64,000 nucleotides of DNA, taken from the NCBI RefSeq assembly GCF_024721975.1, contig NZ_JANQBB010000002.1, positions 372,001 through 436,000 of the forward strand, written 5' to 3'. The notes beneath the pieces are model-generated. The model worked only from the letters and a program-made list of their open reading frames with translations. It was not told the origin of the DNA and did not search any database. The translations under genes were made by a program, and so were the position numbers. This DNA is from Paenibacillus endoradicis (GTDB lineage: Bacteria > Bacillota > Bacilli > Paenibacillales > Paenibacillaceae). The stretch's first letter is position 1. Every line of letters starts with the position of its first letter. This document shows positions 36,601-46,559 of the stretch, in pieces.

Positions 36601-39364
36601 GTGTAATTGGTGGAAGTTTGCCGTCTGGTGATCCAGAAACTGTCTCTGCAAGGTTTCCGATCCCTCCACCAAGCCCTGTCATAAATACATATGGTGCAAC
36701 GATAGGAACTTTCGAAGTTTTACTTGCTATAAAGAATGTAAGTTCGTCAAGCATGACAGCTGGAATATCGTTAATAGGAACCTCTTTAAATGCCAGGGAA
36801 CCTTCCACTTCTAGCATTGTGAGAGAAATTCCGTAATCTAATTTATAGATACCATCAATTGTATTAATTGTTACTTCTGCCATAGCACCAACTTCATTTC
36901 CTACTAATGGACCTAGTATATCTTCCGGTAGGGCTACAGCTAGTGTAGTATTGACGCCAATAAAACCAATTTTCTCATCTTTACTGCCATAGAGGATATC
37001 ACTAATTTCTGCAGTTAGTGAGCCCTTGTAGTCATAATGTTCTTCATTCTTGTTCTCATCTGCTGCTTTTAAAGGCATTGAGATCTTTCCACCAAAGCTA
37101 ATTCCGAAGTCATCTTCATCTTGAGTCATGACACCGTACTTTATATTGATTAAAAATCCTGCAATATTTTGAAGCATAGAACCAGCATCTCCAAATTGTA
37201 GTTCTAATGCTTTAGCCTCATTCTCGGAAACAGCCTCACGGTCCAAGCTGTATTTCACTCCATTTTGGGCTTCATAAAACCACTTATTATGCCAAATATT
37301 AATAGAGTTTATTACTTTTATTGTGCCATCGCCTTCTAATTTTGCACCATTGTCGTTAACTGTCATCTTAAGTGCATTGTTGCTGTCATATGTCAAGATG
37401 TTATTAATAGTAATATCGCCATCGGCTTTACTAGCAGAGTAATATCTCTCTTTACCAGTACCCATTAACCTAACTTTTCCACGAACTGTCAATAGAATTT
37501 CTGTTTCATCTTCTTCATATTTTATGTCATTATGAATAATACCATTTCTTGTGACGTCACCAGAAATAAATTTTTTCATTATATCTTCGTTTTCAAAACT
37601 AATATAATCGTATAACTGCCTATGATTAGAAGAGTCTGTTATTCGAACTAGCGAAACAATACCGTAGCTTGCACTTTTATCCTTCAGATTATTTGTCACA
37701 TCTAGTTTAGTTGTTGAAATAATCTTTGCACTAAACGCATCGATTAGCTGTTGATTTGTAAATCTAAATTCAATGTTATATTTTCCAACTGCCAAATTTT
37801 CATTAGTTGAAAACGAAAGCGCTTGACCCTCTTCAACAAAACTTATTTTCCTTTTGTCAATTAATGTAGTTCCACCGCTTGCTTCAGAAACAAGATAAAG
37901 ATCCCATCCATCAATTCCTGTAATTGCTTGTTCCAAAACTTCCATATCACCGGAAACGGTGATATTTTTGTCTCCTTCATAATATACTGCCGCAGGGAAA
38001 ATATGCTTCATTGAAACTTTAGGAAGTTCACCTTCAACTGCTGGAATTAATATATTTGTATTCGCACTATATTCAACCAGTTTATGTGTGCTAGAATCAA
38101 TAATTTCTGTTGCATTTAACGAAACTATCAATCGCTTTGCGGTAATCATAGATTGTTTCTTTGCGATAATTTCTATATTTGGAATGTCAAATACAGTACC
38201 AACGTTTAAACCACCAGAAATTTTCATCGTATATTCTCTTGTATTCGTTGCTGCAAAAGTAAGTCCCTCATCGAGAGTAAGGATTACAACTGGTTCTATA
38301 AGCTCTTTAGCTCCCGAAACACTGTTGTCAATTGTTACAGTTGCTTTGAATTTGCCATCGTTAAGATATCCATTTTTGTCTTTATTCAGTTGAACTTTAT
38401 CTGTCTGGATACCGATTGATACATTCTTTTCTTGTGTCTGATCAGAAAAGTTACCGATACCATATAGCATTTCAGAAATTCTTACTTTACCTGGCTCAAT
38501 TGGTTTTTCGCTCCAATAATAAGCTGTTGCAGTATCGGGTACTAAATATTTGTTTGAATAGTTAGTAAAGTCGACGTTAGGGTTGGGTGTATAATCGTAT
38601 CTTGTGTTTGCAAGATTAACCCAGTGTCCAACAATAACTTTATCAACATTTACGTCATTGTTACCACTCCAGCCAGACAAAAGGGCATAAGCCATTTTGT
38701 CTGAAGCTGAAAGAGAATCCACATATCTAATTTGTTGCGGCAGGTTTTCACCGCTATATTCTGTTTCCACGATTGTCGGTTGTGTTCGGTTAACGAGAAC
38801 ATGAGGTGCATCAATTTCTGAACCAAGCGCGTTATCTAGAAGAAGACGAATACCCACTGTTCCCGCTTTGGTATTATTATTTTTCACGTCATATGAAATA
38901 CCAATGTTTCCAACCAATGGGTTGTTGGGGTCAATAGAAATTGATACCTTTTGTGTAATGGTATAACCCTTGATGTCCCATGCAACTGTTAAAAGTCTGT
39001 TTTGCTCAGAAACGACCGGTTCATGAAGTTTGGTATCTATTCCAAACCATCCATATTCCTGACCGAAAATATAATCTTTTCCGTCGATACGAACTGTTGT
39101 AAATGATGTTCCATTGCTTCTTGCCGCATCTTCCTTATAGAGAAGCGGAAGATTGTTGTCGAAAGCTTTTTGTGGATGACCATCAACGGTTTCGATAGAA
39201 AACCCACCCGTTTTTGAATTGATAGAATATTTCATAAAGTCGTTTGCAATTGAATAATTCGCACTGTTAGCTTCTGCACTCACTGGGAAACTTGCAAAAG
39301 TGAATAGAATCGCTAGAAAAAGGGTCACAGCTATGCCGCGTTTTAATCTACTATAGATAATCAT
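33677..39364 (-). CDS. Giant secreted surface protein with C-terminal dockerin
   Basis: The protein has 1895 residues. A signal peptide is followed by a long beta-rich N-terminal half and several fibronectin/Ig-like regions (for example residues ~1250-1450). A BIG2-like region (~1690-1760: GTIEALAPGETTIKVSY) precedes a C-terminal type I dockerin with two calcium loops (GDTNGSGAVDRTDV and SDKNGDGIVDIVDA). There is no SLH or sorting motif, so attachment through the dockerin to the cohesin-SLH protein encoded next is the simplest model. It starts 3 nt after the stop of the 2330-residue gene, with GGAGGG inside that gene's end. What it binds or does is unknown; no enzyme motif was seen. Confidence 0.82.
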   Translation of the reverse strand: MIIYSRLKRGIAVTLFLAILFTFASFPVSAEANSANYSIANDFMKYSINSKTGGFSIETVDGHPQKAFDNNLPLLYKEDAARSNGTSFTTVRIDGKDYIFGQEYGWFGIDTKLHEPVVSEQNRLLTVAWDIKGYTITQKVSISIDPNNPLVGNIGISYDVKNNNTKAGTVGIRLLLDNALGSEIDAPHVLVNRTQPTIVETEYSGENLPQQIRYVDSLSASDKMAYALLSGWSGNNDVNVDKVIVGHWVNLANTRYDYTPNPNVDFTNYSNKYLVPDTATAYYWSEKPIEPGKVRISEMLYGIGNFSDQTQEKNVSIGIQTDKVQLNKDKNGYLNDGKFKATVTIDNSVSGAKELIEPVVILTLDEGLTFAATNTREYTMKISGGLNVGTVFDIPNIEIIAKKQSMITAKRLIVSLNATEIIDSSTHKLVEYSANTNILIPAVEGELPKVSMKHIFPAAVYYEGDKNITVSGDMEVLEQAITGIDGWDLYLVSEASGGTTLIDKRKISFVEEGQALSFSTNENLAVGKYNIEFRFTNQQLIDAFSAKIISTTKLDVTNNLKDKSASYGIVSLVRITDSSNHRQLYDYISFENEDIMKKFISGDVTRNGIIHNDIKYEEDETEILLTVRGKVRLMGTGKERYYSASKADGDITINNILTYDSNNALKMTVNDNGAKLEGDGTIKVINSINIWHNKWFYEAQNGVKYSLDREAVSENEAKALELQFGDAGSMLQNIAGFLINIKYGVMTQDEDDFGISFGGKISMPLKAADENKNEEHYDYKGSLTAEISDILYGSKDEKIGFIGVNTTLAVALPEDILGPLVGNEVGAMAEVTINTIDGIYKLDYGISLTMLEVEGSLAFKEVPINDIPAVMLDELTFFIASKTSKVPIVAPYVFMTGLGGGIGNLAETVSGSPDGKLPPITLHLQTRLLINLVIVGDFKLEAKLSGLSIEGSGRLKKDEDGRLLNLQAGMNVQWISPFQLNAYGNISIHAGAVRGGITIKITEDYFYGYVYAGFYIPTSVPIIGGKEIGGIEAAVSSDFIGANIKVIGIKFGFIYYWDGDLNFGGSIDLSSRGGAVHYVHSEELDANGNLVPTTALYGTNMRRLTTMTIANTRAGNGITKEVIPASKDSLLFEIPLRGHVKPSTSEIIVTNPAGKRLTMVEDDNNGNGNYLVQSMDGKNYLYVTITDPALIVAGNWSVSVTTADVYIDNFEVNSVENIPELTGISASHSKNTSREINVSWTTDGQSAYSGAVNVYVTKDPSIMQTIESDNTQDTSSLISIGNLELDKIKSGSHVFTLPESFPEGNYYVVAMLVNNLGGMSKKITSSPFTFTNPLLPQRPKSVSAVYNGNGYVKAEITGSDKTATHYFVAIEDEHGVEVESSFGQFPVGSEIILKPLDEGNNPLLQAGKTYSIKAKAVRIVESPLNHTEYYSSTEVAASKSFVMPSVDKPKLVSVETNIDKSKERYYLRTNKLEAKYTFDRPVKMTLNINQEDKNTPEEFKTVWSFEETVEDGANLVDFIAIGENRDTIQGSRSSGAIGVTVDTSAPTLLLGEEIQPSLDKDKVENTVSNQVVFVSANSSYSFHGLTEVSASLTLDGSSEGIVKSSDGTFQVHRKTSSQEPSQTLLLKAVDEAGNETVVPIYLVNRELSEFESIKLISDLENSANQPDAIELGIGGKTVLSVKALRTIGETELREEDVVWHVLYNQNIIKLSQDGTIEALAPGETTIKVSYRLSAFEGENGEIVYKELSDVINISVKDLGYRYEVRQSQGFSLFTIYTEINMGKATVVIGGNQQTLLYDNLKKAYIGSSRELVSGEQLTANLVFEPTVKSPNLLRGDTNGSGAVDRTDVLATIEALLNNVYNGFSSSENWMRSDKNGDGIVDIVDAQLILMEALRR

Positions 39365-39367
39365 TGC

Positions 39368-42300
39368 CTATTTCCCTCCTTTGTTTGAAACATATACAGA
39401 AATGTTGAAATAGTCACGTTTATCCGTTTGGATATATACGGTATACCAACCCTCTGAGACATTATCAAGTGTATACACTCCGTTTTTCTCCCGAAGGACA
39501 GTTCCTTTTGTTTTCATTTGACCTTGTGTTAATATGCCTTTTTCATAACGTGCATACGAAATTCCAGCAAAGTTTTTCAGTGAAATTTCTACTTTGTTTC
39601 CAATCACCGTTGCAACATTGGAACTGTCAGGCATTACTCCGTTAACAAGCGCTATTGTGTCATAAAGACCTACAAGACGAACTGTGCGACGAATTGTAGT
39701 TTGATTTCCTGCATCATCTCTTACTGTATAGTCTATATAGTAAGGGTTTGAGCGATTAAATTCATTCGCTGAGATATTGTTAGGATTAAATTCTCGCCCG
39801 CCTACACCATAGCTGATGGTAACTCGGTTAGTTAAATCAGCCTTTTTATTTGCAACCATATCCCACGCTTCAAAGTCGAGCAACTTAGACTTATCATAAG
39901 CAATTGAAGCATCTTTTTGAGGTGTCATTCCTTCGATGAAGATTAGCTCTTCACCATTTTTAAGTTTTAACTCAGGAGGTGTTTTGTCGATGAGACCAAT
40001 GTTAACACCATACGAATTATGCTCCCCTGTTCTTCCTTGAAGATTAAATACATAAAGTCCATTGTTGCTATAGTTCATTGACTTATCTAATTCCCAAACG
40101 TCGTTTCCGCCAACGAATTTAGCATCTTTATCAGTGATTACAGTGACGTTGACATCTTGGTTTGTTATTGGGTTTTTATCAGTTCCGACAATATAACCTT
40201 CTTCTTTTCCAGATGTGTCAACTCCGACATTAATCTTGTTTTGATAATCTTGTTCTATCCACTGACCAGCTTGGTTTTTCACAAGATATTTATATGACCA
40301 ACGAATTTCTTTAATCTTTGGTGCTCCTACTTCAATTCCTTCAATCGTTAGCAGAATTTTTTGTGTTAATCCTGTTTTGTCTCTAACTTGAAAGACGTGC
40401 TCCCCATTCGTTTTAACGTTGATGACAGTATCTTTATAAGACACCACATCACCATCTTCATTTTTAACCTCTGTTGAAAGTACATATTCATATCCACGAT
40501 AAGAAACGGTAAGGTCTTCTATATTTCTAAGAATGTCTAGCGGGACGCCATCACTGTCACGAATTTGGTCAAATAACACATTAACACTCAACTTATCTTT
40601 GGCTAATGTTGCAGTTGCGCTAACTTGCGGTGGTGTAGATACAATATTTGAAATTGTAATAATTTCATGACCTTCGTTACCATAGTCATCAACAAAGAAC
40701 ATAGTAACTGTACCATTTTTTCTAAGGCGAACAGCTTTGGTTCCAGGGATATGAACGATGTCGGTATAGGTTAAGCTTCCAATCGGTTCAACACCTGTGA
40801 CCTTAATTGTTTTGATATCTTTGCTAAACTGCGTCAACTCAACATTTACACTTTGTGTAGTAATTTCAGTTGGTAGTGTGCTGTACGTCCTTGCAGTTGC
40901 AATTGGCACTACTTTGTTAATATTTGAAACTGTGATTGGAGTAGTCCACTTGTTTCCTGCGTAGTCATAAGCTGTAACATAATAAATTCCTGAGCTATCA
41001 AGTTCAACGACATATTCATTTTCAAGTGGCTCACCTTTGAATGGATAAACTACATCGCCCTTCTTGACCTCTGCAAATGATATTTCACCTGAATCATCAG
41101 TGAATGTAATCGTTGCATATATATTTTGATTCGTCTTGGATGTGTTTGATAACACATAAGATGTTTGACCTATTGTGTTGTCAAAATGCTTATAGCTAAC
41201 TGTACGAGAATTTGTGTTTCCTGATTGATCTCTAAACTCAAATGTGAATGAATTAACATCTTCAGTTAGAGTCCTTGAAAAGGAAGCGTTGTTGTTAGTC
41301 ATTGATAGAGTTTTTCCGCCACCGATAGGCTTAACGGTTGCCATTACTCTTCTATAAGCCTTTCCTTCTTGAACTGGAACCCAATTCCCTAGATAGTTTT
41401 CGTAGGTGTATTCTACTTTGTAGTGTACGTCTTCTGTAATTGGCGTTTTATCAATATTTGAAACTGTAACTGGTACGGTCGTTTCCATTCCCGCTTTATT
41501 AGTCACTTTGAAATATACCGTTGCATTGTGCTCAAATCTTTCAGTATGAGATGCAATGGAGTCAATTTGGGTAAAGCTTTTGCCGTCATAAGAACGTTCA
41601 AGCTTTAAAATTCCGCTTTCCGGGTCAGATATCGAAAGCCTTGCATTCACAGTTTGGTTTGTTGGCTCAGTATTTGAATATTCCACACTAGCAACTGGTG
41701 CAGTTTCGTCAACTACTGAGATGGCAACATACGCAGCTTCCATCCGATCAGCTTCAACTCCTTCTGTTGTATAGACCTCGAAGTAAGCTGATTTTGTTGT
41801 CTTCCCATCTCTTAGCGCTTCAAATACAAGCTTGGAATAAGCGGTTCTTCCTGCTTCTGCTCCCTCTGCTTCTGTTTCTGTTCCTTCTGCTTCTGTTTCT
41901 GCTCCTGCTCCTTCTGCTTCTGTTTCTGCTCCTGCTTCTGCTTCTGCTTCTGCTTCTGCTTCTGCTTCTGCTTCTGCTTCTGCTTCTGCTTCTGCTTCTT
42001 CATTTTCTTCCTCTGTAAATGAGTGGGCAAGAACACTTAGCTCCGTATTTAGCTCTAATCCAGACAACACTGCATTTTCAACAAAGAAATATTGCCCAGA
42101 ATATTTAGGATTTGGAACAATAACATAGTAAAGCTTATCGCTTTCCTTATAGGATATAAATCCTCCATTTTGGATAGATGTTCCATTTTTCTCCACATTC
42201 CCTGTAATCTCAAATCCTTCAATGAATTCAACATCAGGTGTGAATTTTACAACACTATCCCTTCCAGCCTCATCCTGAATATATAGACTAATTTCATTAT

Positions 42301-45300
42301 TGTTTTGAATAACAAGATCATAGTCCATCACATAGTCAACAGATGTTGTTAAAAGCCCTGTATAAAGATGATTCGACCTTGCCATTTCATTCACCTTATT
42401 CCCCTCAATTGGTGCATTAGGCATGACCGTTACCGGAACATTAAATGAAACAGTAACAGTTGAGGTCGTTTTTGATATTGCAGGGTTTGCGCTAACACCT
42501 ACAATTGATGCTTCCGCATCCACCAGGTTCAGTTTTGAGTCAAAGAATACTTTTTCAGTAATATTTCCTGAATTGTCGACAGCTTTGATTCCAATTGCAT
42601 AGTTTCCACTAAGCCCTTTCAAGTCAATGGTATACGTTTTCTGTTTGTTCCCTTCGCCATTCACGATTGGCTGACTACTTTGCAATGTCACTGAGTTACT
42701 CGTATTAAATAGCACATAGTCTTCTTCTGTAAGAATATGGTTTGCTGTTGGATCTTTAATAAGTGCGAATGAAACGGTTGTGTCACTCTTGTCTGAAACA
42801 TCGACTGTGATAAGACCATCTTGTCTTGCTCCATTTGTTACGATTTCACTTGATGCAATTGCAGTCGGAGCTACCTTGTCAATATTCGAAACTGAAATAG
42901 GAACATAAACACTATTACCAAGCTCGTCAGATAGTACTAGGTTTGTAGCAATATTTTCACTAATAGTTACTGTGAATGCACCGTTTGTATATGGAGAAAT
43001 TGTGATTTTGTCCCGATATTCTGGTGCAACTGTTAGTTTAGAAATTCCTGTGCCTACATCATTTGCTACTATTGTTGCGGTTACTGATGAGTTTGTTGGC
43101 TGAATTGTGCTATAGTCTGGCAATTCAAAAGTTGGTGCTGTGCTATCATATAAGATTTTGATAGGTCTTATTTCTGTTAAAAACTCTGGTCTTTCGTCAG
43201 CCGGATAATTGATGAGTCCAAACTGTAAATAGATTGTGTTGACACCCTCTTGAAGCGCAATAGGCGTGTCAAGTGCAAATTGATAATCCCCCCCAGAGTT
43301 ATTAAGTGCTGAAAACTCTGATACTACAACTCCACTATCTGTTGGCATTCCATCAGTTGTTGCATAATATACCGGCTTTTGATATTTCGTTGTGCTCTGA
43401 AGAGTCCAAGCTACATGAGGTTCTCTCAATGTAGCAGAGATAGTATATGACCCATCTTTTGTTGCACCCATTCCGTTTATAGTCTTTGGCAGAGTATGTC
43501 CTAATTTCTGAATTGTTGCAGGTCCTGACCTCATCCCAAAGTACGGGGAAATCTTTTTACTTTCTTTACTATGAAGATCTTTTGTAACAACAACAATGCT
43601 ATAAGCACCTGAAGGAAGTCCAGTTATTGTCAAGGTTTGATCAACTTCAAATATACCTTCACTGTTTGGTGTCAGTGTCAATGGATAATTTGGCGTATAT
43701 TCAATCTTGATGTCCGTGTCTGGTTTAGCTAAATAGTAATGTGCACTTGCAATACCGCTTGCATCTGTCACTTTAACTTTAAACTGATGTGTTGACTTAA
43801 AATGATCATGTTGATTTCCAACAATATAACTAATCTCCGGGGATTTGTTATCATAAGTGAACTCTCGAGAAAATTCTGATGAGTTGCCAGAGCGTTTATC
43901 TCTAACTCGGTATTCAAGTATATATTTTCCATCCATCGTAACTTGAGTGCCGCTACTATTAAGTTTATCGGCTACACCAACATCATGGCTTGCATCATAG
44001 ACAGTAAAGTTTTGTGTGAAGCTTTTTCCATTACTAGTATGAGAGACCCATCTATAACTTGTTTCGATATTTGGATTACTTACATCGAATGTGATATCAA
44101 AACGTTGCTTTGGAGTACCCGAATCCTTTGTAATAAGAGTATCAGTAACAGAACCATTAAAGATCTGCACTGTTTTTGTGTAATAATCTGACACTTGCTC
44201 GTTTCTTGAATCGTTTCCTAATGAGTCCACAGTGAAAGAATAGAGAGTTCCGTCAAAACTATCACCTTTTGGAATAGATAATATAGCAGTAGTACTTTCA
44301 CCTTTAGAATCTACAAATGCCCACATGCCTTGAATTGAAGAAATTTCTTGTGATGCAAGTTTAATTTCATCAATTGGAGTATTAGGTGGCGAAGCAGTAC
44401 CGTTCATAAAAGTATAATAAGTTCTAGACCAACCGCCATTACTTTGTTGATAATCGTTCATTTCAAATCTATAATCATTTCTTTTACGAGACTGCGCATC
44501 TTGCGGCTGTACAGTTTCGTGAATGGTTACACGCGGAGCCTGGTTATCTAGTTTAATATTTTCAATTTCTTCATATCCGGCAGCTCCGCCTAGTGGATTG
44601 TCAGCTTTATCCCATCCATACAATCGAAGCTTGAATTCGCCTTCTGTAAGATCAATAGGACGTAGGTTTATACTAACTCCTTTTAACACTTGCGTACTAA
44701 TAGGTGCTGTAACTTTAGTTGCGCTTCCTGTACCGTCAAAGTTTGTTATCCTTGTCATCGTCGGTTCATAGACATCACCGTTTTTCTTGTACAGCTCATA
44801 TTTAAAATAGTTTTGATTATCAATGGTGTGGGCGACATTTCCCTCTGGGTAGAGTGTTTCGCTAGCTACCATATAAAATTGATGCATTTTTTTAACGTTA
44901 TTTTGAATTGAATTTTGTCCTGTTAGATCCAGTCCATTTTCGTCGGTAACTCTTATGGTTGGTGTTTTTGTATCAACTTTATGAGTTGAAAAATAAAAAC
45001 TTTGTGATGTTTTTGATTCTGGTGTTGGATTTTCCAAATGATATGGTTGTCTATTATTATTTTTCATTAAATAGGTAGACACATTATTAAGTTGTAGTCT
45101 TATCCCCTCACTCTCAACTTCGCTAACATCCATTGATACTTTCCCAGTAAACTGAAGCGTGCCATTTGGTTTACCATCCGCTCCTAATAGTTTCGTCATG
45201 GTAAGATTAGCAATTGGTGTTGCAGTACTGTTTCCAAGATATAACACTGATGTTGCATCGAAATTAGTTATAAGTTCCTCTTTAATTTCTTTTGTCATAT

Positions 45301-46360
45301 TTTTTTTATGAATTGAAATTGCATCAACTGTAATATTAACATCTGTTAAATTTCGATTTAGATATCGATGATCAGTTGCATGCGAGAAGGTAGCTGTTTG
45401 AGAAATATTTTCGTTGCCTAAGTCAAATATGCTACGATAAAAAGTATAAATAACATCTTTATAGTAGTAATCTACTCCACCTATTTTTATAGTTAAATAC
45501 GTTTTAACTTGGGGATTACCTGAAACGGTGTGAGCAAAAGTCCCATCAAGACTTTCAGCGTTGGTAGACTGGGCAAGAAGCGCCACTCTATAGGTTAGCG
45601 AAATCTCTGCTTTGTCCTGTGCAACCATTGCATCGTGAAGCTTTTTACGGTCAATATCCAACTTGAAATTTTTTGTTTTTGTTGGCTCTTGAAATGTTAA
45701 CCAATCTCGGCCTACAGAGTCGTCCGAAAGTGTATAATTAACAACAGGAGCATCTTCATATTGCATAACGTCATAGTGACCATATTGATCCCTAACTTTT
45801 TTGTCCCACTCTTTTATTTCAGAACCAGTCGAAGTCGCATCTAGATATAACTCTCCTCCACCATTATCGACGCCACCTATATCTGTGAATTTTCTTTTTG
45901 TTACGTCGGAAATGTCACGATATTGTCTGCCATAGCCTTTTGTCCACGTGTTTAGTCGAATAGTCTTCGCCTGTGTTGGATTTATGCTCCCATCAATCTG
46001 AGGAAGCCACAGAACCACAGATTCAACATACCAGTCATCAGTTCCCACCAACCAAAAAACAAATTCATTCATTCTCCATGGTGGAATGTTTTGTATTTTA
46101 AATGGATATTGCGCATCAGAACCCGGCTCAAAGTCGTCGCCAGGTCCGTCAATATACGCTGTATGGTCAGAGCTTTCTCCTGTTTCATAGGTACTTAAGC
46201 CCATGTAAACATCATCGTCAGTTCCGGTGGTGTCGCCCGGCAACGTTTTCACACCGAACACATAATTGTACGCGGTTGGCACATTTGCAGAAACAGGTAC
46301 TACTGATATTGCTGATATTAAAACTGAAAATGCTAGTATCATACTTAAAATCTTCTTCAT
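39368..46360 (-). CDS. Giant Ig-like secreted protein with poly(Glu-Ala) tract
   Basis: The protein has 2330 residues from ATG 46360, which follows GAGGAGGT; a longer frame to 46489 lacks a ribosome site. A signal peptide (VPVSANVP cleavage region) is followed by an N-terminal beta-rich domain and then a long series of bacterial Ig-like modules. These share motifs of the type DxxAP and TxPITVSNIDK, the latter repeated many times (VPISVSNIDK, VPVTVSNIDK, TPITVSNINK). A Glu-Ala tract interrupts the series near residues 1450-1503. No anchor motif was found at either end. It is the first gene of the surface operon and probably an adhesin or stalk. Attachment is unexplained. Confidence 0.82.
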   Translation of the reverse strand: MKKILSMILAFSVLISAISVVPVSANVPTAYNYVFGVKTLPGDTTGTDDDVYMGLSTYETGESSDHTAYIDGPGDDFEPGSDAQYPFKIQNIPPWRMNEFVFWLVGTDDWYVESVVLWLPQIDGSINPTQAKTIRLNTWTKGYGRQYRDISDVTKRKFTDIGGVDNGGGELYLDATSTGSEIKEWDKKVRDQYGHYDVMQYEDAPVVNYTLSDDSVGRDWLTFQEPTKTKNFKLDIDRKKLHDAMVAQDKAEISLTYRVALLAQSTNAESLDGTFAHTVSGNPQVKTYLTIKIGGVDYYYKDVIYTFYRSIFDLGNENISQTATFSHATDHRYLNRNLTDVNITVDAISIHKKNMTKEIKEELITNFDATSVLYLGNSTATPIANLTMTKLLGADGKPNGTLQFTGKVSMDVSEVESEGIRLQLNNVSTYLMKNNNRQPYHLENPTPESKTSQSFYFSTHKVDTKTPTIRVTDENGLDLTGQNSIQNNVKKMHQFYMVASETLYPEGNVAHTIDNQNYFKYELYKKNGDVYEPTMTRITNFDGTGSATKVTAPISTQVLKGVSINLRPIDLTEGEFKLRLYGWDKADNPLGGAAGYEEIENIKLDNQAPRVTIHETVQPQDAQSRKRNDYRFEMNDYQQSNGGWSRTYYTFMNGTASPPNTPIDEIKLASQEISSIQGMWAFVDSKGESTTAILSIPKGDSFDGTLYSFTVDSLGNDSRNEQVSDYYTKTVQIFNGSVTDTLITKDSGTPKQRFDITFDVSNPNIETSYRWVSHTSNGKSFTQNFTVYDASHDVGVADKLNSSGTQVTMDGKYILEYRVRDKRSGNSSEFSREFTYDNKSPEISYIVGNQHDHFKSTHQFKVKVTDASGIASAHYYLAKPDTDIKIEYTPNYPLTLTPNSEGIFEVDQTLTITGLPSGAYSIVVVTKDLHSKESKKISPYFGMRSGPATIQKLGHTLPKTINGMGATKDGSYTISATLREPHVAWTLQSTTKYQKPVYYATTDGMPTDSGVVVSEFSALNNSGGDYQFALDTPIALQEGVNTIYLQFGLINYPADERPEFLTEIRPIKILYDSTAPTFELPDYSTIQPTNSSVTATIVANDVGTGISKLTVAPEYRDKITISPYTNGAFTVTISENIATNLVLSDELGNSVYVPISVSNIDKVAPTAIASSEIVTNGARQDGLITVDVSDKSDTTVSFALIKDPTANHILTEEDYVLFNTSNSVTLQSSQPIVNGEGNKQKTYTIDLKGLSGNYAIGIKAVDNSGNITEKVFFDSKLNLVDAEASIVGVSANPAISKTTSTVTVSFNVPVTVMPNAPIEGNKVNEMARSNHLYTGLLTTSVDYVMDYDLVIQNNNEISLYIQDEAGRDSVVKFTPDVEFIEGFEITGNVEKNGTSIQNGGFISYKESDKLYYVIVPNPKYSGQYFFVENAVLSGLELNTELSVLAHSFTEEENEEAEAEAEAEAEAEAEAEAEAEAGAETEAEGAGAETEAEGTETEAEGAEAGRTAYSKLVFEALRDGKTTKSAYFEVYTTEGVEADRMEAAYVAISVVDETAPVASVEYSNTEPTNQTVNARLSISDPESGILKLERSYDGKSFTQIDSIASHTERFEHNATVYFKVTNKAGMETTVPVTVSNIDKTPITEDVHYKVEYTYENYLGNWVPVQEGKAYRRVMATVKPIGGGKTLSMTNNNASFSRTLTEDVNSFTFEFRDQSGNTNSRTVSYKHFDNTIGQTSYVLSNTSKTNQNIYATITFTDDSGEISFAEVKKGDVVYPFKGEPLENEYVVELDSSGIYYVTAYDYAGNKWTTPITVSNINKVVPIATARTYSTLPTEITTQSVNVELTQFSKDIKTIKVTGVEPIGSLTYTDIVHIPGTKAVRLRKNGTVTMFFVDDYGNEGHEIITISNIVSTPPQVSATATLAKDKLSVNVLFDQIRDSDGVPLDILRNIEDLTVSYRGYEYVLSTEVKNEDGDVVSYKDTVINVKTNGEHVFQVRDKTGLTQKILLTIEGIEVGAPKIKEIRWSYKYLVKNQAGQWIEQDYQNKINVGVDTSGKEEGYIVGTDKNPITNQDVNVTVITDKDAKFVGGNDVWELDKSMNYSNNGLYVFNLQGRTGEHNSYGVNIGLIDKTPPELKLKNGEELIFIEGMTPQKDASIAYDKSKLLDFEAWDMVANKKADLTNRVTISYGVGGREFNPNNISANEFNRSNPYYIDYTVRDDAGNQTTIRRTVRLVGLYDTIALVNGVMPDSSNVATVIGNKVEISLKNFAGISYARYEKGILTQGQMKTKGTVLREKNGVYTLDNVSEGWYTVYIQTDKRDYFNISVYVSNKGGK
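41856..41999. repeat. Hexanucleotide (GCTTCT)n tract coding for poly(Glu-Ala)
   Basis: The plus strand shows GCTTCT units, pure for about 11 copies at 41931-41999 and degenerate before that. On the coding strand they give (Glu-Ala)n and GAETEAEG-like variants. Unit changes keep the reading frame, so the length may vary between strains. The long Leu/Phe frame on the opposite strand is a shadow of this tract. Confidence 0.85.
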
Positions 46361-46406
46361 AAAATACCTCCTCGTATAATCGTACTTGTGAGATTTTCCT
46401 TTTTTT

Positions 46407-46559
46407 TCATTGCATCCACTTTTGAGCGCTCCCTCGAAGTGAAAACGTTTCCTTTCCTGTTCCGTTATATATACCGTTCTTCTGTGCATATTCTACTGCT
46501 TCGTAAAACCAATTCGATAGACTTCTAGCCTCAGCATGATTAGACTCATTGGCTGCTAC
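46407..46559 (-). pseudogene. SLH-domain tail remnant
   Basis: A minus-strand frame of about 50 codons just upstream of the giant gene reads LSNWFYEAVEYAQKNGIYNG and then FSLRGSAQKWMQ with a stop, the pattern of an SLH motif. There is no start. It may be what is left of a further SLH protein that once headed the operon. Confidence 0.5.

Noticed and set aside
41698..42018. Long Leu/Phe-rich open frame on the plus strand
   Set aside because: It is the antisense reading of the hexanucleotide tract in the giant gene; low-complexity and without a ribosome site.
41812..42036. Lys/Gln-rich open frame in another phase of the same tract
   Set aside because: Out-of-phase reading of the same repeat inside the giant coding sequence.
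46361..46489. N-terminal extension of the giant gene
   Set aside because: ATG 46360 has a perfect GAGGAGGT site and is followed by a signal peptide; the extension reads across an SLH relic in another phase.
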